DNA from: Planococcus citri
Lineage: Eukaryota > Arthropoda > Insecta > Hemiptera > Pseudococcidae
Direction: 5' to 3'
DNA: 64,000 nt
NCBI RefSeq assembly: GCF_950023065.1
Contig: NC_088680.1
Span: 22,184,559-22,248,558 of the forward strand
Made by a program: the position numbers and the translations under genes. The notes under the pieces are model-generated. The model saw only the letters and a list, made by a program, of their open reading frames with translations. It was not told the DNA's origin and did no database searches. Every line of letters begins with the position of its first letter. The first letter of the stretch is position 1. This document shows, one piece after another, positions 14,501 to 29,100 of this stretch.

Positions 14501-17500
14501 TTTTTCCTTTCAAGTAATGAGATAATTTACCTGAAACCGGCACTGAACTAGCACGAGGCCTCCGTTTTTATAGCCCTAGACCAAAATTTAAACATAAACC
14601 TGAATTTTGATGAATTTGCAGTCTTGCTCAAGTGCTCAGTGAAGTATGAAAACCAAAAAACTCCAAAAAATTGCATTCATTAAAAATTTCTTGAACTTGG
14701 ATAAATCATACACATTATTTTTACAGACATTAAAAGCAATTTTTTTGGATTTTTTTTTAGTTTTTTAAAATTTTTTCGGACTGGAAGATGGTTTTTAATT
14801 TTTGTAAATCCAAGCGTGATTTAAATTCTTTTTTTTTCAATTAAAAATGTAATAAAAATAATTTATTTTTCAAAATTTCAAAGCAGTAAATTCTTACTAC
14901 GTGTAGGGATTTGAGGTCGGAATTGTAAAAAAATTCGCTAGTTTGGCCACGACCAACTCCTATCAGTTCAAAATTCGAAAAAAAAAAATGCAAAAACGAT
15001 TCACCCCAATGGCCACTGAAAAGTTTCATTTTTACTAAAAAAAACAGTAAATGCTTCAGGTTCTCTCTCTCTCATTTTTTTAAAAAAGGACAAATGACAC
15101 CCCTCCTCTCACACCCACCAAAACGAAAAAAGAAAACAACCCCTCTCCCTTACACCTCGATCAAACATTTCAAAAGCTATCAACCTCGTATAATATTCTG
15201 CCACCTGATTTTCTTAATCATGTTTACTTTTTACAACGTGAAAAAATAATATAAAAAATTTTTACAACTCTAACAACTCGTGTAAACATGAAAGAAAATA
15301 AAACGGCGTAAAAATTCTAGCGCGTTGATACCTATTGAAAATTAACACCGGCACGCGAGAAGGAAAACGATAAGACCACAAAAAAAATGGTAAAATCTTC
15401 CTTTGTAAAAGAGAGAGAGACTCGTAAAGAGAGAGGGATAGGCGAAGGGAATGAAATGTCTATGCACATAAGTTAAATTCCATGGCATTGGTCGTGTTCG
15501 CATGATACATTAGAATAAAATTGTTAATGCGGGACGGGAGGAAGGTAAGGTAATAAATAGAGAGTAATTTATGTTTACTCTTTTGTCCTTATGATTGACG
15601 TTTATTCGGCAAACTCAGCTAGGTAGGTATGGTATAGCTTGCGAAGGTATTCTATGGGCGAAAAACAAAATAAACATTAGGGTACGCTACAGTGTTTGGT
15701 ACGACGGAAATATATCATGTGAAAAGAATATCTACACTTTCGTGATTCGTTCGGCTGTTGGCGAAGAGGTATCTACGAACACTGGTGCTTTTACACAATA
15801 TAGGGTGGAAAATTTCAATTCGTGATACTCTCTTTACTGTAGCTAAACTTGAGAAAAACATTGGCAATGTAGGTACGAGTACTAATGAAAGGAAATTTTA
15901 AGCTTAATTTCGTTTAGTTGGAAACTTTGTTAATTAACTCGTGGTTGGGCGAGGCAAAAAACCCAAATAGCTATAAGGTACCATTTATATAGAGAGAAGA
16001 GCTAGGCAACACCGATGCATTAATTTAGTAATTTACCATTTTTAAACTCTATACATACAACAGGTACACAACAGAGGCAGACCACCAATACCCAGCAACG
16101 AACGTCAATTCGTACCTCAAGATCCGATCAATCCAGCAGCTCGTTTCAGACCGGGAGATTTAAACCAATTTCAACTTTGGAGGCAACCTCCTCCTACAGG
16201 TAGACCACCTTTGGCTTACCCGCCACCGAATAGATTCGCTTCGAGGAATGCCAACGAACCTCGACCGTTTCCTCCTCGTAATCCAATACCTCCTTTGAGG
16301 ACTCAAGAGTTCCAAAACAGGAGATCGTTCGAGAAACCCGAACGTGCTTACGATATCGACCTGAGCCCTGTGGAGAGTCGTCTTCGACCGAATTCACCTT
16401 GGCAAAGGGTCAAGGAACGTTTACCTTTACAAAGTGCCAATCACCAGAGCGATATGGAGTCGACTCAGATGAAAATAAACGCTTTCGAGGATGCGATGAA
16501 TCGCGAAATGAATAAAGACAGGATACCTCCGCCGTTTAGAAGAGACTCTATAGTCAATGCTGACTCTAGACTAAAACCACAGTCCGAAAAAAGGTTCTCC
16601 GACGAGGATGAATCGTTTCGTAAAAACCGTCCCGGTGATTTACCTATCAATCAATCGAACGATTTACGTAAACCGTCGATGGTACCGGGTGAATTTGCCA
16701 GACGAGAAGGTGCAGGCCCTGATCCGAGACTATTTGATGCGAATTCTCAGCATCGTCCTAGTTTAACGCAGCTTCAAATGAACGAGACGAATTACATCAA
16801 TGATCGAGGCCAGCAAAACGCACCTCCGAAAACTAGACCTTTACAAGCGGTTCCCGAGTATGAAAATCGTAATTATATCAATCGAAATGACGAAGAAAGG
16901 CTTCGAGAAGATCAGAATCGTAATCATAGGCAAGATAGTTACGGCAGAGACTACAGAAAGCTCGGCGATTTCGAGAATATCAATAAGGAGAACAGGAAAT
17001 TCTCGAATAGATCCGAAGATGAGTTATCAGATGAGACCAGAGTCTTGACGAGGAAATATTCGCAGAGGTCTTTTGATAACGGACGTGAAAATTACAACAA
17101 TCGATTCGATGGAGATAATATGAATTACGATTCTGTCAGAGGGAAGAATGAAGTGGCTTTTAATAGAATTGGTAAATTATGTTCACTTTAAAAAGCACTG
17201 ATCGGTTAATTTTAGAAGTCACAATTTTAGGTTAAATTTACAAAAATTGAGTTATTTTCGGGTCATTCCACGTCAATTGGACCAAGAAGTGGTAGGGGGG
17301 TTCGGCGATTTTTTTGAAATTTTTCCTCTGGAAAGACCTTTCGAAGGGATGACTAATGGCGAATTTTGATTTTTATGTGAGCAGTTCATTTCATCGAGTG
17401 AGAGGGTTTTTTCAACTTTTTCAACAGATACGTAAAAATAGGGGTCAAATGGGCCAACTTCACCTATCAAAACTTTTTTTCATGTTTCAAATCAAAAAAT

Positions 17501-20500
17501 CGCATTTTTTCGCAAACTTTGAATTTTTTAAAATCAATTTTACGAAATAATGCCAGCCTAATTTTTTAATGTGTTGTTCAGCATGACAAGTTGTCCATAA
17601 TATATTTTTTTCAGAATTTTTGAGAGTCGGAACGATATGAAAACTACGTTTTGAAGCTTTTTGAGCTAATTTTTTGTACAAAAAGGTGGCAACACTGATT
17701 TTTATGATATCACCAAAAAGCCTTTCAAAACCCTTAACCATGGGAAAATGTTCCATTTTGGTAGGTATCGCGGTTATCGAGTAATTCACTGATGAAATTG
17801 ATGATATTTTAGGTTCACTAAAAACTTTGACACCCCCTGGCTGCCGTTAAAAATGGGCTAGAGGGCTGCGATTTGCGCCATTGGTCATCCCTTCGGAAGG
17901 TCTTTCCACAGCAAAAATTTCAAAAAAATCGCCGAACACCCCTACCACTTCTTGGTCCAATTGACGTGGAATGGCCCTTTCTGGTCATCACACGTGATTG
18001 AAATGAAAGTCTAAAAAGAGGGTCATTATTCCAGAAAATTTTTGCACTAAAATACATATTTTTTATTTTAAAATCGGAAGATCCATTTTGGAAGACGAAT
18101 TGCTTCGTACTCCCGCCCCCCTTCTCGTATCTCATTTCAGTTTTGGTCTTTTTCATACCCAGATAGAAATTGTCTTTGTGAGGTTGCTCAATGTAATGGG
18201 CCTTTAATTGTTTCTAGAAATGCGAGTCATTTTCTTCGTAGGACCTCTCTTTCTTTTGAAACTCATTTTTTTGAAATACAGTCCTCACCACAAAGATCTT
18301 TCCTCCCAGAATCCTTCAAATCAAACCCCACGTCTCCTCCCTTTCTTTCGATAAAACAATCCTAATATTCTGCAAAAGGGAAAGTTCGCGTTCTACATCT
18401 TTCTTCATCTGTATTTTTGCACAAGGGTCTTTGTTTTCCTCAAAAATTGATTTTTGAGATGATGAAATTCAAAAAAAACTTGAACTTTTCCATCACAATA
18501 GACTGATTTTTGAAAAAATAAAGGGGTCCTACGAAAAAAATTATGAGAAACAATATTTTTGAGAATAAAATGTTTCGCTGAAAAGTAATCAACCTTGTTC
18601 TGGAAATTCTGTGATTATTTTGAACAAAAATTAGAATGCTCGACTTTATTGAATCAGAATGATTTTATTTCCATTGATTGATCTTTTCGATGGTCACTTT
18701 TTCAGGCCAATAAATTTTCAAGCTCATCTGAAGCTGAAGCAATTTGATTATAATACCTCCAATTAAAATAATAATTTCGTTCAACAATAAATTTGAATCT
18801 GCGTACAAAATCATCAAATCAATCGAGTTCTGTAAATTTACTGAGGACTCTTTCAGTTATGCAAAAGGAACCTTTACAATGAATTCAACTCTGGGCCCTT
18901 TAAGCATCATTTTTTGGAGAGGGGGAGCTTTTTTGGAACATTATTGAAAAAAAACATAAAATGATCGAGTTAGAAGGACTTTACAGAGACGACGATCGAT
19001 ATTTTCAAGCCCACAAATTTCATTCTACAATTTGGTAAATTGAACGAAATTTGGACAAATTTTGGTAATTTTTTCAACGTCAAAACCTATTTTTTTTTCA
19101 AATGCTGCAATTATAAATTTTCTAGAATTTATCTTTTTGGTGAATTGCTGACGATTTAAAATTTTAAAAATGTAAAGAATGAAAAAATTTACTTCTAACG
19201 CCAAAAATGAATTTGTACTTCTCGAATCATGAGTTTTTGAAGGTTTTCACCAACTTTCCGCTCAAATCAATTTGCTCCCCTGCCCTCTCCCCCCCAAAAA
19301 AACAGTTGTTCAAATTTGAAAGGTGTTGAAACCAGAAAAATCGTGACGTTGATTTACTTTATAATTCATAAATTTTCTAAAGCTTTTCCTCCTCGCGAAC
19401 GAATTTTCAACAATTTTCAAGACAAAAAAAAATAAATGAGAACTTCAGGAATGAAACCAAATCAGTAGAAAACTTTCAATTTTCGCTATCAAACTCATGA
19501 TTTTTAAGCATTCAAAATTACCTATTCGGAATTTCTAAACCCCCCCCCCCACCTCTCACTGTTAAAAACCATCCTTATTTTTTCAAAGCCAAAAAAACTC
19601 AAACAGCTAAAAGTTTCAAAACTTTTCTTTTGAAAATTTAAAAAAAAAAATCCACCAACAGTTAGAATTATGAAATTTTGTTGGAATTTCAAAAGTGTGA
19701 GACATTTTCTGATTAAAAAAAATCAAAACAAAATTATTTTTGTAATGACTAAGACCCTCCAAAACACATTCATTATTCAATCATTCCCCAACTCATCGAA
19801 TACGAATACTCGACGATGATTTTCAACATAAAAATGAAAAATCATAACTTTACGTAAGACATTTTCTGAAAGATTACTCATATCCTCCGTACAAACAGAT
19901 TTTTTGACCGAAGAGGGTGATGAGGAGAGTGGGAGGGAAGAAGAGGGACAATATTTTATTTTTCAAGTCAGCTTTTTTTACTTTCAAAGAAGATTCAAAA
20001 AATGAAAAAAAAAGAAATCACAATTCGAAAAAAAAGAATAGAATAAAAAAATCGAAAAAAATCAATACTTGAGACGTTTTAGCAATTTGACAAAAAATCA
20101 GAACAAAACACGTTCCTATCCCTCTCCTCTCATGCTCAAGTCGGGGTAAAATAATCTTCAAAACAATATAACAATCAATAATACTTCATACTTCCTCGAC
20201 AACTCAACAACAACATAAAAGAGTTCATCAGTTCATCTATTTAGAAAATTCCGTATTGAAAAAAGTTCAAGTAAATACCTACATCTATTAGTATTACCTC
20301 TGGTTCTATTGTAATAAAAATCAGGTGTAGGTCACTGAAATGAAAACCATTCGGCGGCACAACATTACCTTGAAAAAAAAATGACAAGCACAGGTACCTA
20401 CACAAAAAGTGATAATAAATTTATGTACACTAACTACGCTGTCAAAAGGCTTCATTCATTAGTTTGTAATATGAAAATAATACAAAATTCAAGTAACACA

Positions 20501-23500
20501 TCGTTAATTCCTCGAACCTAACACGTAAAAGCTATACATCTAACCACACACGTGTTTTAAAAAAATCTTCTGCATTCATTGTAATAAGCGTGAGTAAAGT
20601 CTATAAAAATGGTTTTAAATATTAAATTTTATTTCCTAATAAGTGCCAAGGTAGATAGTTGGAAAAGTAGGCAAAAAATAAATGATTAAAATCCGATCAT
20701 TTCAGCCGGCGAGCAATTTAAACAACACATTCTTTGGGTTTCAGGCCAAGGTGAAAATTCTCTTTATTTATCTCGTTAGCTGGCAATATTGCCAAAAATA
20801 AATCCACATGCGTGTGGTGATGAGACATTGTAAAATTTAACATAATTCTTCGTCAAGTAGATAACTTGTAATTTTTACAAATGGGCACTGCTAATTGTAA
20901 TTTGTAAATATAGGTAAATATAAAATGTAGAGATGAAAGAAAGAAAGATGGGATGATTTTTAAAATTTTAGTAAATACAAATAGGCAGTCATTTCAAATT
21001 TTAAATGTCGTAATTTTTCCCACAACAAACATCTGCTTTCTGCTTATTTTATTTACTTGTATTAAAATGAGATGACAACAAAATATAATATTTTTTATGA
21101 ATGGTTTTTGCAGATGTAAATGGAGTAAGCGACAAAAATGCATTGACCAGAGTAAATGATAACAAAACAGTAAGTTTTACATGTAATTAATTTTTAACAT
21201 AGGTAGGTACGTTACGGGGCATTTACTCCAGTGAGCTGATGAATGAATTGATGATCATTGATCACAAATCTTCTGCATCAGTGATTCACATTCTCATCTC
21301 TCCAAATGTGAAACTTTGTAGAAAACAATACATTATGTTGTAAATGCCCTATCGTATAATAATAATACGACTAAAATGAAAATCCATTTTTTTAGCTCAT
21401 TTATTTGAGTAAGAATCCATCAAATTGTGCTCAAACCCGGATTTATTTCTAGGTTCTTGACAAAAAACCAACAGCAAATGGCGATATCAAACCTCCGTCT
21501 AGTTTACCTGAATTAAAGAAAGAAAAATCTGCCTTGAAGACTCCTACGAGGAAAATCTCCCCAAAATCACCAGAAATTGGATCTGCCAATTCGTTGGCAG
21601 ATAAAAAAAGTGAGTTATTCGCACAAATTACGCTCAGTCATACTCGTAGTTAGATTAGTCTCAGAGCATTCATTCGTTCTAATGATAAGATAAGAAACTC
21701 GCAGTTGATGGTCTTCAGTAAAAAAGAAAAAAAAAAGAATCATGAAGGAAAAGTTTGGTGTCGTGAGAGGAGGGGAATTTTTCAAATCACAAAAATAAAT
21801 CAACACTCTAATTTCAAGAGTTATTAAAAAAAAAAAAAAACAAATTGTTTCAAAATCCACGAAATCTAAAACAAGTTCTGGAACGCTATTACCCCTTCTC
21901 CATCTTTTTTCTGGCTTCAAGATAAATTCTCAAATTTTGGATATTTTGAGCAGAAATTTTCTAACGGGGAGAAAATGAAGCACATCCTTGAAGCCTTTTG
22001 AACTCACACTCTCCAATTTGAACAAAACCTAGCTAAATCGAAAGATCATGTTTTAAAACCACCGTAACCAAAATTATTTCAGATGCTCAAATTCATTTTT
22101 GAATTTCTTGACCAATTTCTGAAAATTCAAAAAAGTCGTTTCAAGGGTCATTTTCAATTTTTTTTATGAAGCATAAATTTTTTCAGCAAAGTGAATCAAT
22201 TGTGAATAATTCCTTCAATTCAACTCCCACACATGACAAATTACCAGTTTTGGGCCATTCTGGAGCCTCCAGCGATTTTTCAATTTTCTCCAGAAACTTT
22301 AAATCATCCCTAGAAAGGCCAAAAGTTAACCTTAGGGGCTTATAACTTTTGTCGGTGCTTATTGGGCACCCTCTGGCCCATTTTACGTTGTTACTTCAAA
22401 ATTCCAAAAGTGAGGGTTCAAAACTTCAAAAGTAAATTTTTGATAAATTTGTGAATTCCAAAAAAAGTGAAAAAATCAAAATTTTGAAAGAAGGTACAAA
22501 CCAAGCGATTTTTTCCAGCACGATCATCCGATTAAAAAAATTCAAGTTTTTGAGGGGAAAAAACGAGGTTTTTGGCAATTTTTAAAAAAAATATTTTATT
22601 AGATACCCTATGTTTATATAATTTTTGTATCTAAAAATATACTTGAATTCTAAATTTTTTCTGATTTTGTTCAATTAATGAGGTAGATATTTTTATTCAT
22701 AAAGCAATAGAATTTTAATTTTTTTAAATTTGAAATCATTGAATAAAATTTTAATTTGAAAAAATACCTATGTCATTTTTTTAATGCAAGTTTTTGAAAA
22801 AAATCAAGGTAAAGACAATTTTTCTCGTCTTTTTTGAAGCCCTGGGCAAGTTTACAAATCTTTCCAGTTTCAAAACACAGCAAGGGCTCGACTCAATTTT
22901 TCCAACAAAAAAAAAGTAACTTGAGTAACTACAAAAGCACCGAAAAGTCTTTGGAATTGTTTACGATTTTTGGTAAAAAAGCAAGATTGACAATTTTTTT
23001 TAGCGAAAACCAGGACTTTTTGACAATTATTGGACAACAAAATTATACGTGTTTGTAAACTTTGTTCAAAATGAGAGACTTTTTTTTCAAATTTTTGATA
23101 AAAAAGTGAGTTTCTCAAAAACGACTAATTTTAGCAAAAAACCAAGACAATATTAACAATTTTGATCCAATTTTTCGACTCGATTACTCGTAAGTGTTCG
23201 TACAAAGTGAGAAATACCTATTTTCGAATTGTCAACAACCTGGAAACAGGTCAAACAAACATGAAATTTTTCTCGATTCAGAATAATCTTCTCACGACTC
23301 GATAACCTTATACACTGTGATGATTTTCTGGCTCGGTGGTTGTAGACATGAGGTAATTTTAGACTTCGAATCCGAAATCTGAGCTTCAATATTTAGCTAG
23401 CGAAACTATACAAATCATCAACTTTCATGTCTGAAAATAAAAATAAAAATAATAGAAAAACTCGACAAATAATTCTAACATATTTTTTCCAGAAGTACCA

Positions 23501-26199
23501 ATGAACAAAGTCCAAGTCGGTGCGGCGCCGTCACCTAACCTCAAAGTAGTCCGTTCGAAAATAGGTTCATTGGAAAACTACACTCATAAGCCAGGCGGAG
23601 GTAGAGTGAAAATAGAAAATCGTAAATTAGAATGGAAAGTACAACCGAGAATAGAAGCGAAAAACGATAAATATGTTCCAACTGGAGGTGATAAAAAGGT
23701 AAAATAGATTACTCCTTTCTCTCACTAAAAATCATCATCATCAATTAGTCTACGTATTCTACACTCGATACAATAAATTTACAGATAACCCAAGTCAAAT
23801 TACAATGGAGTGCGAAATCAAAAATCGGTTCTTTGGAGAACGCCACTCATAAGCCAGGAGGTGGTGATAAGAAAATAGAAAGCGTTAAATTGGATTTCAA
23901 GGATAAAGCGAAGCCTAAAGTTGGATCCAAAGATAATATCAAACATGTACCTGGTGGTGGTACTGTGAAGGTATTTTTCTCAATTCGATTATTTAAACTT
24001 TTTACCCTGATAGCTCTCCCTGACAAGATTCTTAGCGATGAGGAGGGGGGGGGGATCGATTTCGAATTTTCGATGCTTTGAATTTTAACACTTTTCACAG
24101 TGAAAAGACATTATACAGCATCTAAAAATTCCATCATCAGGAAAATAACAAAAAAAAAAAAACAAAAAAAAACTATTTTTAACCCTTTCGCTCCCGACAG
24201 CTGAATTTAAACCTCCCCCACAGCCCAACAATTTTTTTTACGTTTTTAGGTGAATTAGAGGTATACATACGTGGTACAATAGATCGTACACTCCAAAAAA
24301 TGCTTCACCCCCCTTTTAAACCCCTGTCACAGCGTATGTGACATCAGTCTACCACCACCCAAAAATGCATCAAATATGTTCTGTTCTGACTTTGGACCAA
24401 TAATAAAATAATAAATACGTACAAAAAATCTTTTTTTCCCGATCTTTTCTGCATTTTTTATGATTATAATTTACCTAATTATTTCGTAAATTTATCAAAA
24501 ATTGCATCTAAAATCCTGTTATTTTGTTTACATTTGTTGATTTTCATCAATTGAAACTCCAAACAGTGCAACTATAACGCAGTGGAACAAAAATTCTAAA
24601 AAAAAAATTTAAAAAAAAATTTCACTAAATTTAGTGAAATTTTGAAAAAAATATTGCGTAAGTTGGTAACACTGCGTGAGCCCAGTGCAGAACTATGTTG
24701 GTTTGGGTGTAGGTACTAGGTAGACTGCCACTACCGGTTCTGAACCGTTTGTATAGGTCTGCTATAGATAAAATGCGCATAAACGTAGTTAAATCGCTGT
24801 CACAGCTTGTGTGACGGTGGGCTATTTACTATCCCCAAGCCCGTCACATATGCTGTGTTGTCGGGAGCGAAAGGGTTAATCATTGTGTTGATATTTTTCA
24901 TTAAACTAAGGTGTTTGAACGAAGTCACACAATCATCTTGTTTATTTTTATTTTACGATTTTATTCTCTTTTTTTTGGCAACTTTTCAGCTTACAAAACT
25001 GTGTTGAAACAGTTTGATGTAAATTTTCATATTCTTTAAAGCTGTAAAATGCTATTACTCTCATTTGAATTCTTTAAATTAAATTTTTAGATTACGCCAA
25101 AGCTTATAATATTTGATAAATTTCTTATTCATCGTATATTTGTACTTCTAATAAGCTTGTTGAGATTCGCTGTATTGCTTATGGTTTTTACGAGTTGTTC
25201 ATTTCCGCTCTAAACCATTTATTTGGCTTAATGGTTTCATAAGTTTTTAATTTTGGTAACTTGGGTCTGATAATTATTCTGAAGTACCATAGGTATCTAG
25301 AAGTTCATATCGAAATGTAAACTATAAGCACATCGTACGTATTTTTTCTTGGATAATTTTTGGAATTTTGTTTACAAATAATTACCTATCTAGCGAATTG
25401 CATGCAACTTTCATCAATATACCTACTTATAGCTTTAAATAAATAGCTGGATTAGCTTTATTTATACGTTACCTATGTATCTATATCTATTTAGTAGGAG
25501 TTGGCCTTATGTACTTATTACTAAAGCTCATCATCATGGTGTAGATTCATCTGATACTTACGCTTTGCTTATTAATTTTTTTTTTGTGTTTATGAAAACA
25601 TGGTCATTTCAATGTTTTAGAAAACTACCGACGTCGTCGACGCCAAGAGTACTACATCTAATGTAAGTAGACTGGTTACATTGGAGAATTTATAGTGTGG
25701 CTTTATCAACGCATTTTGAGTGAATTAGCTTGGCATTTCCCATCGTGTCGTCATCCCAGTATATTTTTAAATTAGCTATTTTCATCGAACTTGAGAATTA
25801 ATTCGTTCGGTTTGTTTGTTTTTCTGTATATGTACCTAGATCGAAGATCAAAAACTAGACATCAAGGCCCAAAGTAAAGTAGGTTCTTTAGATAACGTAA
25901 AACACCGACCAGGCGGAGGTGATAAGAAAATATTCGACGATAAGGAATACCTCAAACAAACAGGTCTTACCAATGAAAGCTCTAAAGCTAATAGCGTAAC
26001 CACATCTGGATCTCAGGTAGAGCATAAAGCTATTTACTATTACAATTATCTACACAATATTTTGCACAAACGCAGTTAAACAATATGTTTTATCACGTAT
26101 TACGTTTGTCAACTTACTGTTTTCTTCGACGATCACGTACTGTAGCTTTTCATGCTTGACAATGAATGATTTTGTCCACAGAGTCCAACGCATATGTAG
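11548..26199 (+). CDS. tau: Tau/MAP short isoform ending in SPTHM
   Basis: Uses the same first eight coding exons as the long form, then splices from 26016 to an alternative last exon at 26182 that encodes only SPTHM and a stop (26197-26199). The acceptor (TTTTGTCCACAG) is good, and an AATAAA signal follows at 26590. The product would be 675 residues, closer to the usual size of insect and vertebrate Tau, and ends soon after the last repeat. The isoform choice is therefore a competition between this proximal poly(A) site and splicing to 28619. Inferred from splice signals and phase, without transcript evidence. Confidence 0.65.
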
Positions 26200-29100
26200 A
26201 TTTACTAATTGTCCAAAAATCGGCGGAAACCGAGTCTAAAACATCCAAAGAAACATTCGCAGAATTTAGCACTGCTTAAAAATGTTATATCGTACCTATC
26301 TCTAGTCGAAATTTAAAATTAATGTATATAATTTCATCATCATTCTCTAAACCACTTTTAATTTTTTTGTATTTTCAAATAACTTTGTATTGATTTGTAA
26401 AAGTTCCTTAATTTATAAGGTTGTATTTTTATTTTCGTTTTAAACGTGAAATTTTCCATTATTATTTCTGGACGCTTGAGATTTTGTTTTGTCGCTTTCC
26501 TATTATAGTGCTTCGTGTTTTATAGTTTTATGATTATCGGCTTTATTTATTTTTATATAATTTTGTGTCGTACCTTATACGTTATCAAGAATAAATATTT
26601 TCACGATTGTTCGATCTTTCAATGCACTTTCCCACTGTCAACACCTTCACCGCATCCGTAGAGAAATCAATGAATTACAATTAAGTAAGGAACCATACAC
26701 ATTTTCAGTTTCCACTGGGCTAATTCCTTGTGTTATTGTGTTTGTCAACTGCGCTTACTTGAACCATTATTTCGTTCCTTGTTTCAGCTGAAGAAGAATT
26801 ATATGTAATTGTGAAATAGATGTTTCAGGAAATGATCGAATATTCAGGTTTATAACCCTTTAAAATGTAGAAACAATTACTTGTCTGTAGATGTCGACTG
26901 GTAGAGAGTAGTTGATTTTGAACATATTCCAAAATGTACATAGGATTGTACGGTTTACTACGGTATTGTCGATAACACAACTTTGGTAGATGATATTGAA
27001 AGTACCATTTAGATTTGAAGTATTTATCTTGAATCTTGATGATAGAAAATAGTTGCAGTTTTGAGGTTCTTCCTTTTGCTGTGGATGAGTTTAATAAAGG
27101 AGATGCCGGATTCAGGAATAGCTCTGCAAAAAGTGACAAGAACGAAGGATAATTCAAAAAGCTAATACTAAATGGATGAATGTTTCATCTACTTACCTTG
27201 CAGAATTTCTACGGATACAGGAACGAAATTATACCAACTTAATCATTCAAAATTTGTTTATCACCACCGAAAATCCGAAATAAAACTACTTTCTTTCTTA
27301 TCAGGAATGGAGATCTCTGATTGTTGTCATCCGTGAACAAGGACATTTGAAGTCGCCATTTTGTCTTTAGCAATGTTTACTCAATAATTTTACTTTTATT
27401 TTTAAAACATTTTCAAAAGTTTTTGCACTTTTTGAGAGTTACAAGCGCGATGAAATGATGTAAAAATTGTTAAAAATACATTAAAATCACTGGGAATTGT
27501 AAAGAAAACAGCTAAAATTTCCATATTACTAAAAAACTTTGCCAAGAAGTGAAGAAATGTTTGTCAAATTTGTCAAAAATGTATGAAAAAGTGTATACCT
27601 AAACTTGACCTAAACCCTGTTCATAAAGTGATGATCACTGAAAATTACTGAAAAAATTGGATAAACTTTCGGTAAAATTCGCCAAAATGAATAATAATGT
27701 AAAAAGATGAAAACTTCCAAAAATACAATCTCTAAAACATTGAAATAATTGAAAATTACCGAAAATAACTTTCTTATGCTTTAAAAAGTAAAAACACTCA
27801 AAACAGCAATAAAATCACTGAAAATTACCAAAACAAATTGCTAAAATTTCTATGAAAATTTCTCAAAATGCATAAACAAGTGTTGAAATGAAAAAGCAGT
27901 AAAAGACTCACGTCGTGGCATTTGAAACTCAGGGGAAAAAATTGAGAAAGTTCCAGTCCAGATATATGTACTTAGGTTAACAAAACTTGTATACAATTTG
28001 CAAATTCTTTAGCTTCATAAAGTATTATTTCCCAAGTACGAATTGAGTGTTTTTTGCACTACAAAAATAATGTAGATATACCTATAGGATCGTTTCGGGT
28101 TCCCAGGTGAAAGAAAACCATTGGTTTTTAAAACCAATAGGTAAATTGGGACAAAACCAATCATATTACCTATGTTAATATAGGTAATATGATTGGTTTT
28201 GTCCCAATTTACCTATTGGTTTTAAAAACCAATGGTTTTCTTTCACCTGGGTTTTAAGAAATTAAAATAGGTAGATAATAATTAAAATAGGAATTATGAT
28301 CGTAGATTCCTTCAGTATAGGCAAAGGGGTATTTGAAATACTTTTACTTAGCTACTTACTATGTTCATGTAGGTATATAGGTTATTTCTTGAATTATTCA
28401 CTTGGTAGGTGTGAGGTGTAGGTATTCAATTCATCTTTAGATAGAAAAACTCATTACCAAAAACAAATTTCTCATAAGAAATGTCAACAAATATAACGTT
28501 GACGAAAACTCATTCATGTACCTACTTTGTATTATTAGACCATTGATTGCAGCTGTTACAAAATAACTGACACTTTTATCTTTTCATCGTTTAATATCTT
28601 CTTCTATTCAAATTCCAGGCACCTGAGGACCCTCAGATTTGCTCTCGAGATTCGCAATCGCAACAAAAAGAGAATCAAACCGCAGCTCCAGATGCGATCA
28701 TTTGTAAAAAACCAGATAGGAAACTAGACAAGGATCAAGTGAAACCGAAAAATGAACCGAAGAGCCCCAAAAGTGACAAAAAATCACAACCATCTACGCC
28801 AAAACAATCACTCTCCGCCGAAAGTAAACCTACATCTTCACATCCCGAAAAAGTAACGCCAGCAAAATCCAGTACAAAAGTTCACGAAGAAAAAATCGAT
28901 CAAAAATCTAAACCAAATTCGACCATGCCAGAAGTTAAACCCGAGCTTACAAAAATTCCTAGTAAAGATAAAATCAAAACCGATTTCAAAAGCAAAGTTC
29001 CTACAGCTCAGCCTAAAGAACTTGTGAAAATACCCAGCAAAGAGAATTTCAAAGAAGAAATAAAACAAATTCCTGCAATACAAGTAAAACAAAATCTCGA

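Noticed and set aside
16211..17191. A 326-codon open frame taken as a complete gene starting MAYPPP
   Set aside because: The first codon is TTG, not ATG, and the frame continues upstream to an acceptor at 16063. It is an internal exon of Tau (16064-17171), and the last codons run into the intron.
17487..17789. A 100-codon minus-strand frame inside the foldback element as a transposase
   Set aside because: Too short, no DDE or zinc-finger features; it lies within the non-autonomous element interior.
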